Positions 12,490-23,880 are shown, counted from the first letter of the stretch. The stretch: DNA of 64,000 nucleotides from Ceratorhiza oryzae-sativae (GCA_030998015.1 JARWMV010000233.1:62001-126000), one strand, 5' to 3'. The notes: a model not told the origin generated them from the letters alone. Translations and numbers: made by a program.

Positions 12490-12879
12490 TTAAATGTGAC
12501 TGGTGGTGGCTGATTGATGCACTGGGGATTCAGGCGTGTGACTGCTTTAGTCACGCCAACCAGTTTGATTAATTGTGCCCTTGTCTCGACCTCATCAATT
12601 TGTTAGAACATCTCCCTGATGATACATCAAAGGGTATGGTGTTTTGGTTTTATGATTCATGCGCTGACTGAATTTCTATGATCATTTGCTCTAATTACAT
12701 TATATGCACATCTGGTCGACCTGCTGTTGTCCATATGTATTTGTGCTTTCAGCAACGAGCTGGTTAGAAGCTAAGGAGGACCATGTTGAAAATCAAGTGA
12801 TTGATTAGAAATATACATTAGTTGTGTTGAATTATCCTGCAAATACATTGACATCATATCAATGTCTGTTCAGTTGCTC
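12490..12879. other. Upstream spacer of the large gene
   Basis: AT-richer sequence between the ATG at 12489 and the coding-like block at 12.9 kb. It would contain the promoter if the large gene starts at 12489, but I see no distinctive element. The cluster of T-rich tracts near 12640 is not diagnostic. Confidence 0.3.
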
Positions 12880-13210
12880 CTTGCAGGCATACATGAGCAG
12901 GTTTGAAAGATCAGTTGCTTCAAGGAGTGGAAGGTTCTGGATCTGGTAGTTGCCATTCATGAGGTACGCATGTATGCTACCTGCAAGCCTTAGACTGAGC
13001 ATCTGAAACTTGGTCATCTGTGTTGTTGACTTGCCCATCCCTGTGGTCTACACCTGAGAGGTATTGGCTTTGATTTGCATGTTGTTGAGTGAGACTGTTG
13101 TTCTGCAGACAAAAGTGTTACTTACTGCATGTCCAAGTGTATTCTGTTCCTTGCCATCGATGGGATTCATGGTGATAGACGAAAGCATGGGGGCGACGCC
13201 CCAAGATTTC
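12880..13210 (-). pseudogene. Short minus-strand coding-like relic
   Basis: Two open minus-strand stretches (about 13210-13060 and 13040-12885) have protein-like composition, for example NGNYQIQNLPLLEATDLSN, interrupted by stops. No family is recognised. It sits between the large gene and the 54-bp array. It may be an upstream exon of the large gene or debris of a separate gene. Confidence 0.3.
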
Positions 13211-13299
13211 TATCATTCCTATATCAGGGAGTCCCAGTCCCCAGTTGCTTGTCACTCTCATTGTGTGTGTGACCTACTGTAGATTTTGTATGCGTATCT

Positions 13300-13990
13300 A
13301 TCGAATCATGACACAGATGGGCAGAACCCCAAGCCATCTGCATTGGATATGCAATCAGCACTGTGTAGGTGAGCAAAGGTTTTGCCTGTTTGTGTTGGAC
13401 ATACACAATCACTGCCATGCAGGTGATCGCAGGTTTTGCTCATCTCTGTCACACATACATAATCAGCACCACACAGATGATTGAAGGTTTTGCTCACCTG
13501 CACCAGACATATGTAATTGGCACCACACAGATGATCAAAAGTTTTGCCCATCTGCATTGGACATACATAATCACTGCCATGCAGATGATTGAAGGTTCTG
13601 CCCATCTGTGTCAGACATACACAATCACTGCCATGCAGGTGACAGCAGGGTTTGCCCATATGTGTTGCACATATGTAATAAGCGCCATGCAGATGATCAA
13701 AAGTTTTGCCTGTCTGAGTTGGACATATGTAATCACTGCTGTGCAGATGATTGAAGATTCTGCCCATCTGTGTTAGACATACACAATCACCACCATGCGG
13801 GTGACAGCAGGGTTTGCCCATCTGCATTGCACAAACGTAATAAGCACCATGCAGATGATCAAAGGTTTTGTCTGTCTGCATTGGACATACGCAATCACTG
13901 CCATGTGGGTGACAGCAGGGTTTACCCATCTGCATCACACATATTTAATAAGCACCATGCAGATGATTGAAGGTTTCGCCTGTTTGCATC
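13300..13990. repeat. Satellite array, strict 54-bp unit, about 12-13 copies
   Basis: The word AATC/AATA marks each unit at 13353, 13407, 13461, 13515, 13569, 13623, 13677, 13731, 13785, 13839, 13893 and 13947, exactly 54 bases apart with no indel. Every unit carries an inverted pair, in the best units ATGCAGATG and CATCTGCAT about 15 bases apart, able to form a 9-bp hairpin. Because 54 is 18 codons, one minus-strand frame stays open for 210 residues (13306-13938), an 18-residue repeat of the type GKTFDHLHGSDYVCPMQM. Unit types alternate in a three-unit, 162-bp higher-order pattern through much of the array. There is no start context or neighbour suggesting translation, so I treat it as a satellite first. 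Confidence 0.9.
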
Positions 13991-14274
13991 AGACTTTACA
14001 AATCAAGACCAATGTCGGCAGGTTTTGTGTGGCATCAGGTGATGGTTACCACACCTGCCAATTTGGTCTTACACACAATTGGAATGTCAATGTAATATAC
14101 ACTTGTTGAAGGGCATCTGAGTGTTCAATCTTGTTGTTGAGACTTTACAGTCTATGTTAGGCAGATCAAATCTATTTAATTAAGTGTTTAACCAAACATA
14201 TTATATTCTACAGGTCAGTGATTCCTGCAGGAATGCAGTGGGTTATGTGCAGGAAGGACAACCTCCATGATCAC
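13991..14274. other. Spacer between satellite and coiled-coil gene relic
   Basis: No gene or repeat is recognised here. It contains the 3' flank of the minus-strand gene that follows. Confidence 0.3.
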
Positions 14275-15089
14275 TGAGGGCAAATAGTTGGGTAATGCGA
14301 AACAAGCCAAGAGGGCAACTCACATTTGCAATGAACCATCAACGTCTCAACTACACACCCATTCTCCTGGTCCCCCTCCACCCTCCCTCTGTGCATACTG
14401 AGTGTTTCATTGCTGCACTGACGTTCCAATCTTATCTTTTTGCCCCCACCCTTTTTTTCTTGCCTCTACTTCTCTGCCTCCCACTTTTTCTTCTGTTGCA
14501 CCTCTGCCTCCTTCCTCTGCTGCACGTTCTTGAGCTCTTTCTGCTTTCTCTCTTGTTTATCCTTAACCTGTTCTTCCCTCAATTTCCTCTCAAGGGAGGC
14601 ATGCACAGCTTCCCAGTCATCCTTGGACAGCTACATTGACAGTCAGTGGATTTAGATGATACTTGTGGGCACAAGCTTCAGCACTTACCCCCCGTTGTCA
14701 CTGCTTCCTTTCCTTCTGCGAATGGTTCTCAAGGTAGTTTTGAACAGACTTTTATTGTCTCTAAGTCGACTTCTCGTGCAGTAAACATGCAGTATTGTAC
14801 TCACCTTTCTTAAGGACACCCAATCATCTACATCGTCTTCTACACCTACTACGTCAACCTCTGCATCTTCATTGTCACCTTCCACAACCTCTAGGTGCCT
14901 TCTTTCCATCTTTTCATGCTGTGCTTTGTCATATTTCCAGTATTGCTCCCTCCCACTGCAGAACTCCGCAAATGCCTCATTGACAATTCTTTGTTGTGTC
15001 TCCCTCTTCACAGCTGTCCCAAACTGATGGGTGTGCACTTTGAGGAACACAGCCACCCAGGGTAAGCTTTCTGTCTGCACAGCAATCAT
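14275..15089 (-). pseudogene. Small two-exon gene relic with charged coiled coil, unrecognised
   Basis: Exon 1 (about 15089-14807) encodes a helical stretch, then an acidic run with many Asp/Glu/Val. It ends at a good donor, GTGAGT, just after codons for LRK. Exon 2 begins after a TAG acceptor near 14630 (LSKDDWEAVHASL) and becomes a Lys/Glu/Gln coiled coil of about 50 residues. A TAG stop inside the coiled coil looks like a former CAG. The frame then stays open to a TGA near 14275. The product and partner are unknown. It could be an upstream piece of the large gene at 6.4-12.5 kb, cut off by the satellite, or an independent gene. Confidence 0.4.
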
Positions 15090-15659
15090 TATTTTAACCT
15101 TTATTACATGTTGTGGTCCCCTGTAATTCTTGCATGCCCTTCCATGCTCAATTAAGTTTTTTGCATGTCAAAACATGTGCTGAGCATTGCTCATGTGCAT
15201 AGGCCAATAATTGCATTATTTGTGTATCAAGGCATGTTTTTTTGTATGATTTCATGCTCATATGTAAATAGAATATCAATGTATTATGGGTGAGAAAATT
15301 TACCTCTCAAAGCATCCATGCATACAATGCTTTGAAAGGGATGGTGTCAAAGGCATGCAAGTGTATCAGCACTTATGTGCATCACATTACTGTTGCTACA
15401 GACAATTTCTCTTGTTCATTTCACACCCTTGTTTTTATCTGTTTCTTGCTCATGTCGTTTACCAGTCTTTCAGTGTTTTAGTCTCTTGACCCATGTACAA
15501 CTGCACACTTGCTTACAACTTGGCCAGCTAGGCTACAACAGGATATTCACCTGTATATACACCTGTATATGCGCTGCCTCTTTCTGTTGTATAAAAGCCT
15601 CTACATCCAGCTAGTCACTCATTTGAATACATTGAGTATATTCTACTTGATCTTTTAAC
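15090..15659. other. AT-rich spacer, nothing recognised
   Basis: T-rich sequence with several GCATG words and no credible coding frame. Short open frames near 15.3-15.6 kb have the composition of noncoding DNA. Confidence 0.35.
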
Positions 15660-16830
15660 TTTACCTGCACCACATTCAACAAATGGCCCATGTCCTACCC
15701 GGTTTGCATTGGACTTGAAACAACAATGCCTGCATTGATGAGCCTGATTGCTCAGCTTGCCCATGCTGGCCATGTTGTCCAAAGTTGGCATGCACACTTT
15801 GCATGACATGCATATCAACTGGTCAACACAGATTGGCTCATGCACAGCTCATCTGTGTTGGTCTTCAGTCAATGCATCTAGCATGCATAAACTGGATGGT
15901 CAGCTTGTCTGTGCAGACCTTGCTGCTAAGTGTCTCAGTGTCTGTTGATAGGCATCAATAATGCCAATACATAGTGACTTGCTTGCACAGATGGCCCATA
16001 TTGCAACCCATCTGCATTGGGCTTGGGTGAGCATGGCTGATGTGGGGTAGCTTACCATGAAGCTCATCCATATTGGCCTATATACTAAGTCAGTCTATGT
16101 GCATCATGAGGTTGCATGGACATAGACCTGTCAATATGGATGGCCATGAGTCACCCCATCTATGCCAGACTTAAGTCTATAGGGCTGGCATAGGCAGGTC
16201 CAATACTCAGCTCATCTGCATCAGCCTTGCACCTCAGCAGCACTGGACATGCATCTACCATACCTTCCCATAGTGAATTGTAAACACAGATGGCTGATCT
16301 TTCAGTCCATCTGCATCGCACTTTACATGATAAGGCCGACATTGACTAGCCAAGCTTCAGGCTCATCCTTGCCAGCCTTGCACCTCAGTAACTATCAATG
16401 GGGACCAGGACTACTCATCCATGATAATTTGTCAACACAGATGGCCCATTCCTTGGCCCATCTGCATTGGGTCTTAGGTGTTAAGGCCAATGTGGATGAG
16501 CCTAATGCTTGCCTCATCTGCACTGACCATGCCATCCAAACTCTATGTATGTGCATAATACATGCCCATGCATTTTGATCTGCCAACACAGACAAGCTCA
16601 GTTTTGTCCCATCCATCCCACTTCATTCAAGATAGCTGTTGTGGACATGTCAGATCAGATCCACATCTGTGCTGCTCTTGCTGACCTTGAATTTACATGC
16701 TTGATGCCAATAGAGTGTTGATGAGACACTGATGAGTCAATTATCAGCCTATATGCATGGTGACTGGTTGACACAGCTGGGCTGATCCATGGGCCATCTA
16801 TGTTGGACATGAGATGCCATGGACAATATG
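15660..16830. repeat. Degenerate satellite, ~150-bp unit, about 8 copies
   Basis: The block (T)CAACACAGATGG and its variants recur near 15680, 15831, 15983, 16132, 16281, 16431, 16583 and 16767, mostly 149-152 bases apart (the last spacing is about 184). In the better units the block is followed within about 25 bases by CCCATCTGCATTGG, so CAGATGG and CCATCTG form an inverted pair in each unit. The same pair and the same trailing CATTGG occur in the 54-bp array at 13.3 kb, which indicates a common origin or convergent selection of a core. Units are diverged and no frame is open. Confidence 0.8.
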
Positions 16831-17225
16831 GGCAAGTGTGATCCTCAGGGTGCACCTGTCATATGTAGCCTTGGCAACTGTAGTTCATCAGGTGAATATT
16901 GGCATGTTTCATTCTTACCTTGGATGGGGGTCATTTATGGAAAGTTACATATGCTAAAAGACTATGGATGGGTGATAGCTCAAAGACAGCATCAGGCCTC
17001 ACAGCATATTTGTCTTGGGATGGGGGTCAGCTATTGAGTAAATATTTGACCAAATATTATTTTCATGTTGGGATGGGGGTAGGTTTCTTACATATCAGCT
17101 GTTTCACCTGCATCTGAGGGCTGAAAAGATGGACCCCCCCATCCTTTGGAGTGTTATATAGGCAATAGTTAAGGGAGGATTAGTCATCTTGGATGACTTG
17201 TCCTTTACTCTCTAGCTGACTAAGT
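16831..17225. other. Spacer with three GGATGGGGGT words
   Basis: GGATGGGGGT occurs near 16922, 17018 and 17073 within otherwise unremarkable sequence. I see no gene. Confidence 0.4.
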
Positions 17226-18287
17226 GTCATGTGACTCAGGGAATATTACCAATCCCTGGTCACTTAGTCAGGCACCTCTTGGTCCTCAGGGTCAGAGCAC
17301 TTGTTCTAGTGCTTTGAGAACCCTCAGGGTTCCCTGGGCAAGGTCTGGATGGAGTTGAGTTGAGCCCTCGGCCAGATGATCCTTGGATCAACTGAGTCTG
17401 TGGGAGCCTTGGCTTCACACAGATTGGCTTGGTGCAGACCTTGAAGGCGCTTGGCGTTAGTCAGGTGTCTCCCCCTGATTGGCCAGTTGTGTGGAGGAGT
17501 GATCACATGGACGATTACCATGTGGTCAGGATCAGTCAGCTGTCCTTCTCCTTTGTTTGGTTAAGTCTTCTTCCCTTGGCATGTCCCATGCCAATGATGT
17601 GGCATGTTCATCTGCCATGGCATAAAAAGACACAGTGGAAGGGCTCTGATGAGTATCTACGAAAGTCTCTCCCAGGTATTTACCTAGGAGTTCTTAGCCT
17701 TTCTTCTGCTCGTTGCCACTCGTGCTCACTCCACTCACACTCACGACTCCTCGCTCCACCTAACCTTGGTCCTCAGGGACAGAGCGCTTGTTCTAGCGCT
17801 TTGAGAACCCTCAGGGTTCCCTGGGCAGGGTCTGGGTGGAGTTGAGTTGAGCCCTTGGCCAGATGATCCTCAGATCAACCAAGTCCGTGGGAGCCTCAGC
17901 TTCACAAGGATTGGCTCAGTACAGACCTTGAAGGTTCTTGGTGTTAGTCAGGTGTCTCACCCTGATTGGCCAGTCGTGTGGAGGAGTGATCACATGGACG
18001 GTTACCATGTGGTCAGGATCAGTCATCTGTTCTTCTCCTTTGTTCAGTTAAGTCTTCTTCCCTTGGCATGTCCCACACCAATGACATGGCATGTTTGTCT
18101 GTCACAGCATAAAAAGACACAGTGGAAGGGCTCTGATGAGTATCTACAAAAGTCTCTCCCAGGTGATTACCTAGGAGTTCTTAGCCTTTCTTCTGCTTGT
18201 CGCTGCTCGTGCTTGCTTTGCTCACACTCATGACTCCTTGCTCAACCTATTTATACTCCTCTATGTACATGATCACATAGGCATACA
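17226..18287 (+). mobile_element. LTR-like sequence containing a 487-bp tandem duplication
   Basis: Two direct copies lie head to tail, 17278-17764 and 17765-18249, both beginning CTTGGTCCTCAGGG and about 90 percent alike by eye, differing largely by C/T and G/A changes. Each copy has a TATA-like CATAAAAAGA (near 17620 and 18107), as expected of an LTR U3/R border. The block may start at TGTCATGTGACT (17226) and end at CATACA (18287), giving TGT..ACA ends. A primer-binding-like word follows at 18293. No gag or pol is nearby, so this would be a truncated element with a duplicated LTR body. Non-LTR tandem duplication is the alternative. Confidence 0.45.
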
Positions 18288-18292
18288 TGATT

Positions 18293-18301
18293 TGGTATCA
18301 G
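18293..18301 (+). other. Primer-binding-site-like word
   Basis: TGGTATCAG lies five bases after the presumed LTR end. TGGTATCAGAGC is the usual initiator-tRNA(Met) primer site in many Ty1/copia elements, and here the match holds for nine bases and then diverges. It is supporting evidence only. Confidence 0.35.
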
Positions 18302-18959
18302 TCAGCATGAATGGTGGATCAGTAAACAGGTGATTGGCAGTTACTAATCCCTCTAGCCACATGACTAATGCACCATCAGTGGCTGACTGATCATATCAGT
18401 CAGCCCCATTACTCATCCACAATACATTATTAGTAAGATTTATAGTCATAGCCACCAGTTCCAGTCATCAGCCACCTTGGCTCATGACAGGAATGTCCCA
18501 ACCACATGGAAATTGATCAGTGCAGTGAAGCAGGCAGTGGGAATGTTCATCTTGTCTTTGAGTAAATGGCTGAACTCCTGAACTGAACCTGGAGCCCAGA
18601 AGGCATGGGCAAGCTGAAGTACCATCTTGCTGCCTGCATATTTGTCACTTTTGTTGCAGTATCACTTGACACATTGTCAAACATCCTTCACAAATATATT
18701 TGGTTGTTTCCTGATCTTATGAAGGGTAGGACAAGCACACTGACCTGCTTGTTAGCTCACAGGGTGATTGGATATCAATTGTCCTTTGCCACATGTAGTT
18801 GATAGAGCCTTACAATGAATACACACCAACATTGCAAGGTCCTAGTTTACTCCTTTCAATCATCTTTGTCAAGTGTTGTCATGGGTTTCAAGTTGCCCCT
18901 GATGTGTGAGATCAGATCAGTTGACTGATGAGTAGATTTCCACATGTATGAATCATCAA
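18302..18959. other. Spacer, possible 3' part of the zinc-finger relic
   Basis: Short open pieces occur on both strands and none is convincing. If the OrsD-like gene at 19 kb is complete, its 3' exons (minus strand) should lie here. Confidence 0.3.
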
Positions 18960-19860
18960 GACATTTACCTGCTTCCATCATCCTTGATTGCCAGGCAAAG
19001 AGGCTCTGGCACAGGCTGGATCATTTCCTGAGCCTGGTCAAATGTCTGCTTGGATGTGTTTGCAATACAGGAGAGAGGGTCATTGTTGGAGCACATTGTG
19101 ACTAATCCCACCAGGAATGCAAGGTCTCAGTTTGCAACATGCATGGACCATCCTGTGTAGAATAGTGTGTGGTGGGATTCCTTCAATGAATCCCCATCCA
19201 AGACAGAAACATAGACCAGGCAGTACTCTTGAGCCAAAGCAGCAGCTGCCTTGTTTGCTGACTGTTGGTGGGTGATGTACTGTTTGACCTGGGTAGTATC
19301 CTCAGGCTGTGACAAGAGATCATAGTTGGGTGCATTGGTGACTTCAAAGAAAAGGTCACCATTGTTGTACCCTGTGCAGAATTTTTGGAACTTGGCAGGC
19401 CAAGTATGGCTCAGTGGTTGGCCAATGGTGCCTTTGTGCTTTTGCTGAAAGTGGTTGTCCAAGTTTGAGTTGGAGAATGCCTGGATGTTCTCTATCTTGC
19501 AAAGTTAACAAATGAGACCTTCCTTTGTTGGGAGAGCTGTGTAGGGATTGGCCAGCTTGTTTGGCCTCAGGAAATCAGGAAGCTAACAGACAGAGAGTAA
19601 AGATTTTGAGCAATAATAACATAAATTGAAGGCTCACATATCCTGTGTAAATATCATAAGACCCCAGAGTGTCCTGTATTTTCTTGGTGTTAAAGATGTG
19701 ATTGTGGATGATATTGTGGTCATGGATTTGCTTGTGTATTGTAGGGAGCTGAAGCAGGCAGATCCACTTGCAAATTGTGCAGCAAAGCAGTTTCAGCTCT
19801 TTTACTATCCCCAGACCAAGATGACAAAGCTTTGAGTCAGAAATGACACCTGGATAGTAG
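18960..19860 (-). pseudogene. OrsD-like (DUF3505-type) double C2H2 zinc-finger protein, relic
   Basis: On the minus strand a first finger-like stretch (CTICKWICLLQLPTIHKQIHDH, shown in part, near 19800-19740) is followed after a gap by a second, LIC*LC..(x14)..LDNHFQQKHK, near 19510-19430. It then continues PAKFQKFCTG..DLFFEV and, near 19140, a segment like FYTGWSMHVAN. Two fingers followed by a Gln/Phe-rich strand and a W..HLA-type segment is the layout of fungal OrsD/DUF3505 proteins, a family of unknown molecular role that is expanded near transposons. A TAA between the paired cysteines of finger two looks like a former CAA. Membership is an inference from layout, not from a search. Confidence 0.4.
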
Positions 19861-20827
19861 GGTACAGGATGATACACTGGCTCATTGGAAGAAATAGTAG
19901 AGTACTGGAACATTCTCAAAAGTGGAGAAACAGTGGAGTTGGTGCCCAAATGGAATGAAGAACTTAAGACCTATTTATTACCTGGGACACACATGACTTG
20001 CCTGACAAGAGGCCTATGCCCAATAAAGACACAGCCATCCCTATTTATTGTGGACCTCTTCCTGGGATCATCTTGCACCTCATGTTTTTTATACAGGATG
20101 CCAAGTCATGAGATTCCCAGAGAGCAGGTATATGCACCAGTTGGAGGCAGATATTATCTTGAAATCAGTGAGTGCAAATGATTGTAATCACAATGTTGTA
20201 TAAGCTAGTAAAAGACAGAAAATTTAGACAGGGATGAGTGCTTGAAAATAAGTAGGTACACCCAAAAAAACCATGTAAACAAGACACTGGAGTGTAGAAA
20301 GTCAGTGGAACATATCTCAATGGGACATGCTAGTTGCTGAGCTGATCCAAATCTCAATGGGCAACTGGGCATGGTGATTGGTCTGGTCATTTGATAAAAC
20401 TAGCCCAGTCCCATTGGGTGGCCAGCCATTCATTGAGATGGTCACATGACCCTATCCCAAGCAGCTCCCCTTGGCAAGGTTACAGAGGCATGTGTTGCAC
20501 TTGTAAACTATCATGGCATATCTATGGTCATGTTGTGATGTATTGCCAGTCACCTGTTGTTCTAATGCACTAGGTTGTCTCATGGGCTTCAACTGTTCTG
20601 AAGACATACATGAGCTGAGAACATGAAATTATTGACTGGTGGTTTATTGAAGCTGGAAGATTCAGTATTGCTGGATGTGGCACAGTGAATTGAGAGCAAT
20701 AAAATGAAATCAATTGCAATCAATTGCTGCTGATAATGAACAAACTGTACAATGCATTTATACTACTCATATGGTGTGAAAATATCTATATAAGTGATAC
20801 AAGGACAGCACAATTCATGGAGGGATC
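19861..20827. other. Spacer with copies of the GGTGGCCAGCC word
   Basis: No gene is recognised. Near 20335-20450 there are copies of a degenerate motif built on ATTGGGTGGCCAGCCATTCATTG, shared in pieces with 21.4-21.95 kb. Confidence 0.35.
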
Positions 20828-21240
20828 TGGCAGAGCCAACAACCTGAACAACAACACCAAACACTGTGAGGCAATGGCAGATCCAAGGGCTCAAGGGCCA
20901 AGTATCAAGACCATAACATCTAGAGGTTGATATGCAGTGAGGGGATGCAATGTGACAACATGCAGGAGTGCTTTGAGGTTCACTTGTGTGGAAGAGCACT
21001 GGGCAGGAACTAAGTGGCTTGGTGACCAACTCAGGTTGAAGGGAATGTTTGTCAGGAGGTTGAGTTCTGAGGCTTAAGGCTCTCAAACTCTCCATTATAT
21101 AATTGTAGGTGGGGCTGTACATGTGAAATACAAAGTTGTACAATATATGAAAGTGGTGCCACATCAACAGAATATTCTGGAATACATCAACAGTGGTCAA
21201 CAACAAGAAGATCATGTGACTCAGTCAACAATTCTATGCA
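20828..21240 (+). repeat. Dispersed ~410-bp repeat (copy 1), LTR-like
   Basis: This segment, starting TGGCAGAGCCAACAACC and ending CAACAATTCTATGCA, is clearly similar from end to end to 37677-38086, in the same orientation. Shared internal blocks include TTCTGAGGCTTAAGGCTCTCA, shown here in part, and GTACATGTGAAATACAAAG. The second copy starts TGTCAGAGCC, so TG..CA ends are possible, and a TATATA word sits three quarters of the way along. There is no target duplication. It could be a solo LTR or another short element. Confidence 0.6.
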
Positions 21241-22891
21241 TATATCTGAATAAACAGGACTTGTCCACAAACTGAAAGATAGAGCTAAGATAAAATTGTA
21301 ATAAATCTGAATAAGTCTGTGCTCATGGTCTAGGCCATGACAGGAACAATAAATATCACAAGTAACATAAAATGGCTTGGTAGTGAACCAAGTTGCTTAG
21401 CACTGCCATGTCCCAATGAACAGCTGGCCACCCATTGGACTAGTCATGTGATTTGTTTTTAAGCATCATCCTGATGGGCAGCTGGCAGCCTATCAGACTG
21501 GTCACATTAGTACTTTCATGAGTGCTGTCCTGATGGGTGGCCAGCTGTCCACCAGACTAGGTTGTGTGTGTGTATCCCAACTGATGGACATCTCTCTGGT
21601 CATTGGTTGGGACTGAAGGTTGTTTGACTGTCTTGATGTAGAGTGAACCACTTATCATAGAAAGGTTTCAGCTCCTGAATCATCCATTGGAGAGCCTGAG
21701 TGCTAAAAAAAATTGCTATGGCCACACAGAAAAATGGCTGGCTATTCATAAAGTCACTAAAATATTGTGTGATTTTCCAAGTGGTTTGACCTTGTGCTTA
21801 TATAGCTTGCTAAATATGCAAGATATAAAAAATTGCAAGGTCACATGACTGTCTTGATGGGTGGCCAGCCACTCATTGGACCAGTGCATAATTCATAGTC
21901 ATGTGATCAGTCCAGTGGGCAGCTGGCTGCTCATTGGGGCATGGCTGTACCAGGCCACTGAGCTCACTAGTGGGGTAGTTTTACACATTTACAATAGCAT
22001 AAATGTGTTGTGTACTTTGCTAATTCTTACCTGCAATTAATTGGATTCTGTTTCCATTTATTCCTCTTGCTCAATTCCACTGTGTTTAACAATGCTGTTC
22101 AATCAACATTGTGTCATTTTGGCACCCTGATATGTTAAAATTCAACAGATATCAATCAACCAGTGGGACCCTGTGTTGGACCATGCTTGTTTTGGCCTGA
22201 TGTTGCCTATGCTTCCCTTGCTCTCACCCCCACAACAATGAGCCAACCCACCTACATCAAATACATCAAATCCTGACATGCACCAGTGCTAGTTCTTCTC
22301 AAAATCATTTACATAATTTATCCCAACCTTGATCAGACACAATTGCCACCATTTGGAGCATTTGGCAAGGTGATCCAGTTTGTTCATTGCTACCAGCTCA
22401 ATTGCCTTGTGGGAGGTGAGCAGGCCAAGGCCTCTGCCTGTGCTGTTTTTCAGGTGGTTCTGGTGGAGCAAGCAGCAAGTCCTGATTTGCTCACTCTTGG
22501 TTATTGTGAACTATGCAACAAGACCAACCAAGAGACAAGTGCTGGATGCATGAGAAAGATTGAGCAATACAAGAACAAGTGCAAGTTTTTTCTTTGACCT
22601 ATTGCTGACATCTTGGCTTGCTCACCAACTTCATTCTTACAGTACTACATGCTCATGGTCTTTTAGGTGATTCAGAGATGTGAGTCTCAACTTGCACTGT
22701 CAATTTGTAGCTGACCAATATGCTTTTGTGCCAGAATCTCATCACATGGCAATACCATAGATAGATTGACTTAGTGACCAGACCTCCATCTCATGACAAA
22801 TGTATGATACCTATATTTTTCTTACTCCATAATCTGTTCTATTGCTCTCAATTATGTGCTATTACATAAATTGTGAGAATAACCCACATTT
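21241..22891. other. Long AT-rich spacer with degenerate GGTGGCCAGC repeats
   Basis: Between 21395 and 21960 a degenerate motif around GATGGGTGGCCAGC..CATTGGAC..GTCACATGA appears about five times, on both strands (near 21421, 21478, 21531, 21856 and 21918). The rest is AT-rich with no credible gene. The open frame at 22286-22597 (+) has ordinary composition and no recognised domain. Confidence 0.4.
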
Positions 22892-23312
22892 TGTCATGAG
22901 CCTTGCTCCTGACATGCTCATTGATGTCATTTGCAATATTCCTCTCTCATTTCCTTGATTTTGCCTGCTCTTTGCAATGTATGCTTGTGCTTTTGCTTCC
23001 ATTCTTGCTTGTTCTCACTGGTATCACTTGTCCTTGCATATCTTCACTTCCTGTTGCATGTACTGTGCTTGCTTTCACTTATTTTGCTTGTAGTAGGCTA
23101 GCCCTTGCTTGTAGCTATGTGGTGTTTGTCATATCATGTCCAAATAGTATTTAAGCAAGTCTGTGAAGTGCCTCTGGTCTCCAGACTGCTTCACCTTGTC
23201 ATTTCAGCTGTTCTACTGCTCTGAGACTACTTGTCCTCATGCTAGAGCTTTCTTGCAGCTCTTATTACTCCCAGGACTTCTCCCAACTGTCTACAAGTTG
23301 GCTATTGTGAAA
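22892..23312 (+). mobile_element. Ty3/gypsy LTR family 2, copy A (solo)
   Basis: It starts TGTCATGAGCCTTGCTCC and ends near CTACAAGTTGGCTATTGTGA. The same sequence occurs at 28876, 30210 (reverse), 31376, 32145 (3' part), 34602 (reverse) and 38082 (reverse). A constant internal block, AATAGTATTTAAGCAAGTC, lies near 23140 and probably includes the TATA-like promoter. No gag or pol adjoins it and no target duplication is visible. Confidence 0.75.
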
Positions 23313-23880
23313 ATTGGCAACTGAATCAGCAAACCCAGTTGATCACCCAACCTTGCCAGGCTTGAAGAACTGGGCAATTTTTTGTCAAATGCAGTGAGTT
23401 CTCCTGTCATAAGATATACCATGAACTTGAGATTATCTCAACAACTTCCTGAGTTGTGTGACACAAGCTCTTGCATTGATCCAAGGTGCAGGGCCTGGAC
23501 AATGGTCTCCTTGACTGCTTGAGTTGCAGTAGCAGTCACTGCAGCAATTGTAAGATTCAACAGAATAGCATGGAGGTTTACAAGGCTTGCCTATTCCTTT
23601 CTAAAACCTCTACCCCATGCCCAAATGATGTTCACTTTGTCCACAGTCACAAAATGTTGCTGGTCCACCAGCTTCTCAGAAGTAACAAGATTTCAAAGCT
23701 TGTTTGTGGTGAAATACAACTCTAGGGACAATATGATGATCTTATATTCACCTTGCTTTATTCTCTTTTGCTCAAGGTGAGTAAAAGGCCAATGTATGCA
23801 CTTGAGACTTACCTCAGACTTGACCTCAAGTTTAGTATTCACATTTACACCTAGAGTTTTGATTCCCCAGTTGTTAAATG
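23313..23880. other. Decayed sequence, weak minus-strand coding signal
   Basis: Short minus-strand open stretches (near 23700-23600 and 23540-23400) have protein-like composition but no recognisable family. Confidence 0.25.

Noticed and set aside
13306..13938. A real zinc-binding repeat protein on the minus strand
   Set aside because: Openness follows automatically from an indel-free 54-bp period. There is no start context, flanking exon or promoter. Kept only as a low-interest finding.
13300..13990. CRISPR array
   Set aside because: Units are uniform 54-bp tandem repeats without unique spacers, in a eukaryotic setting.
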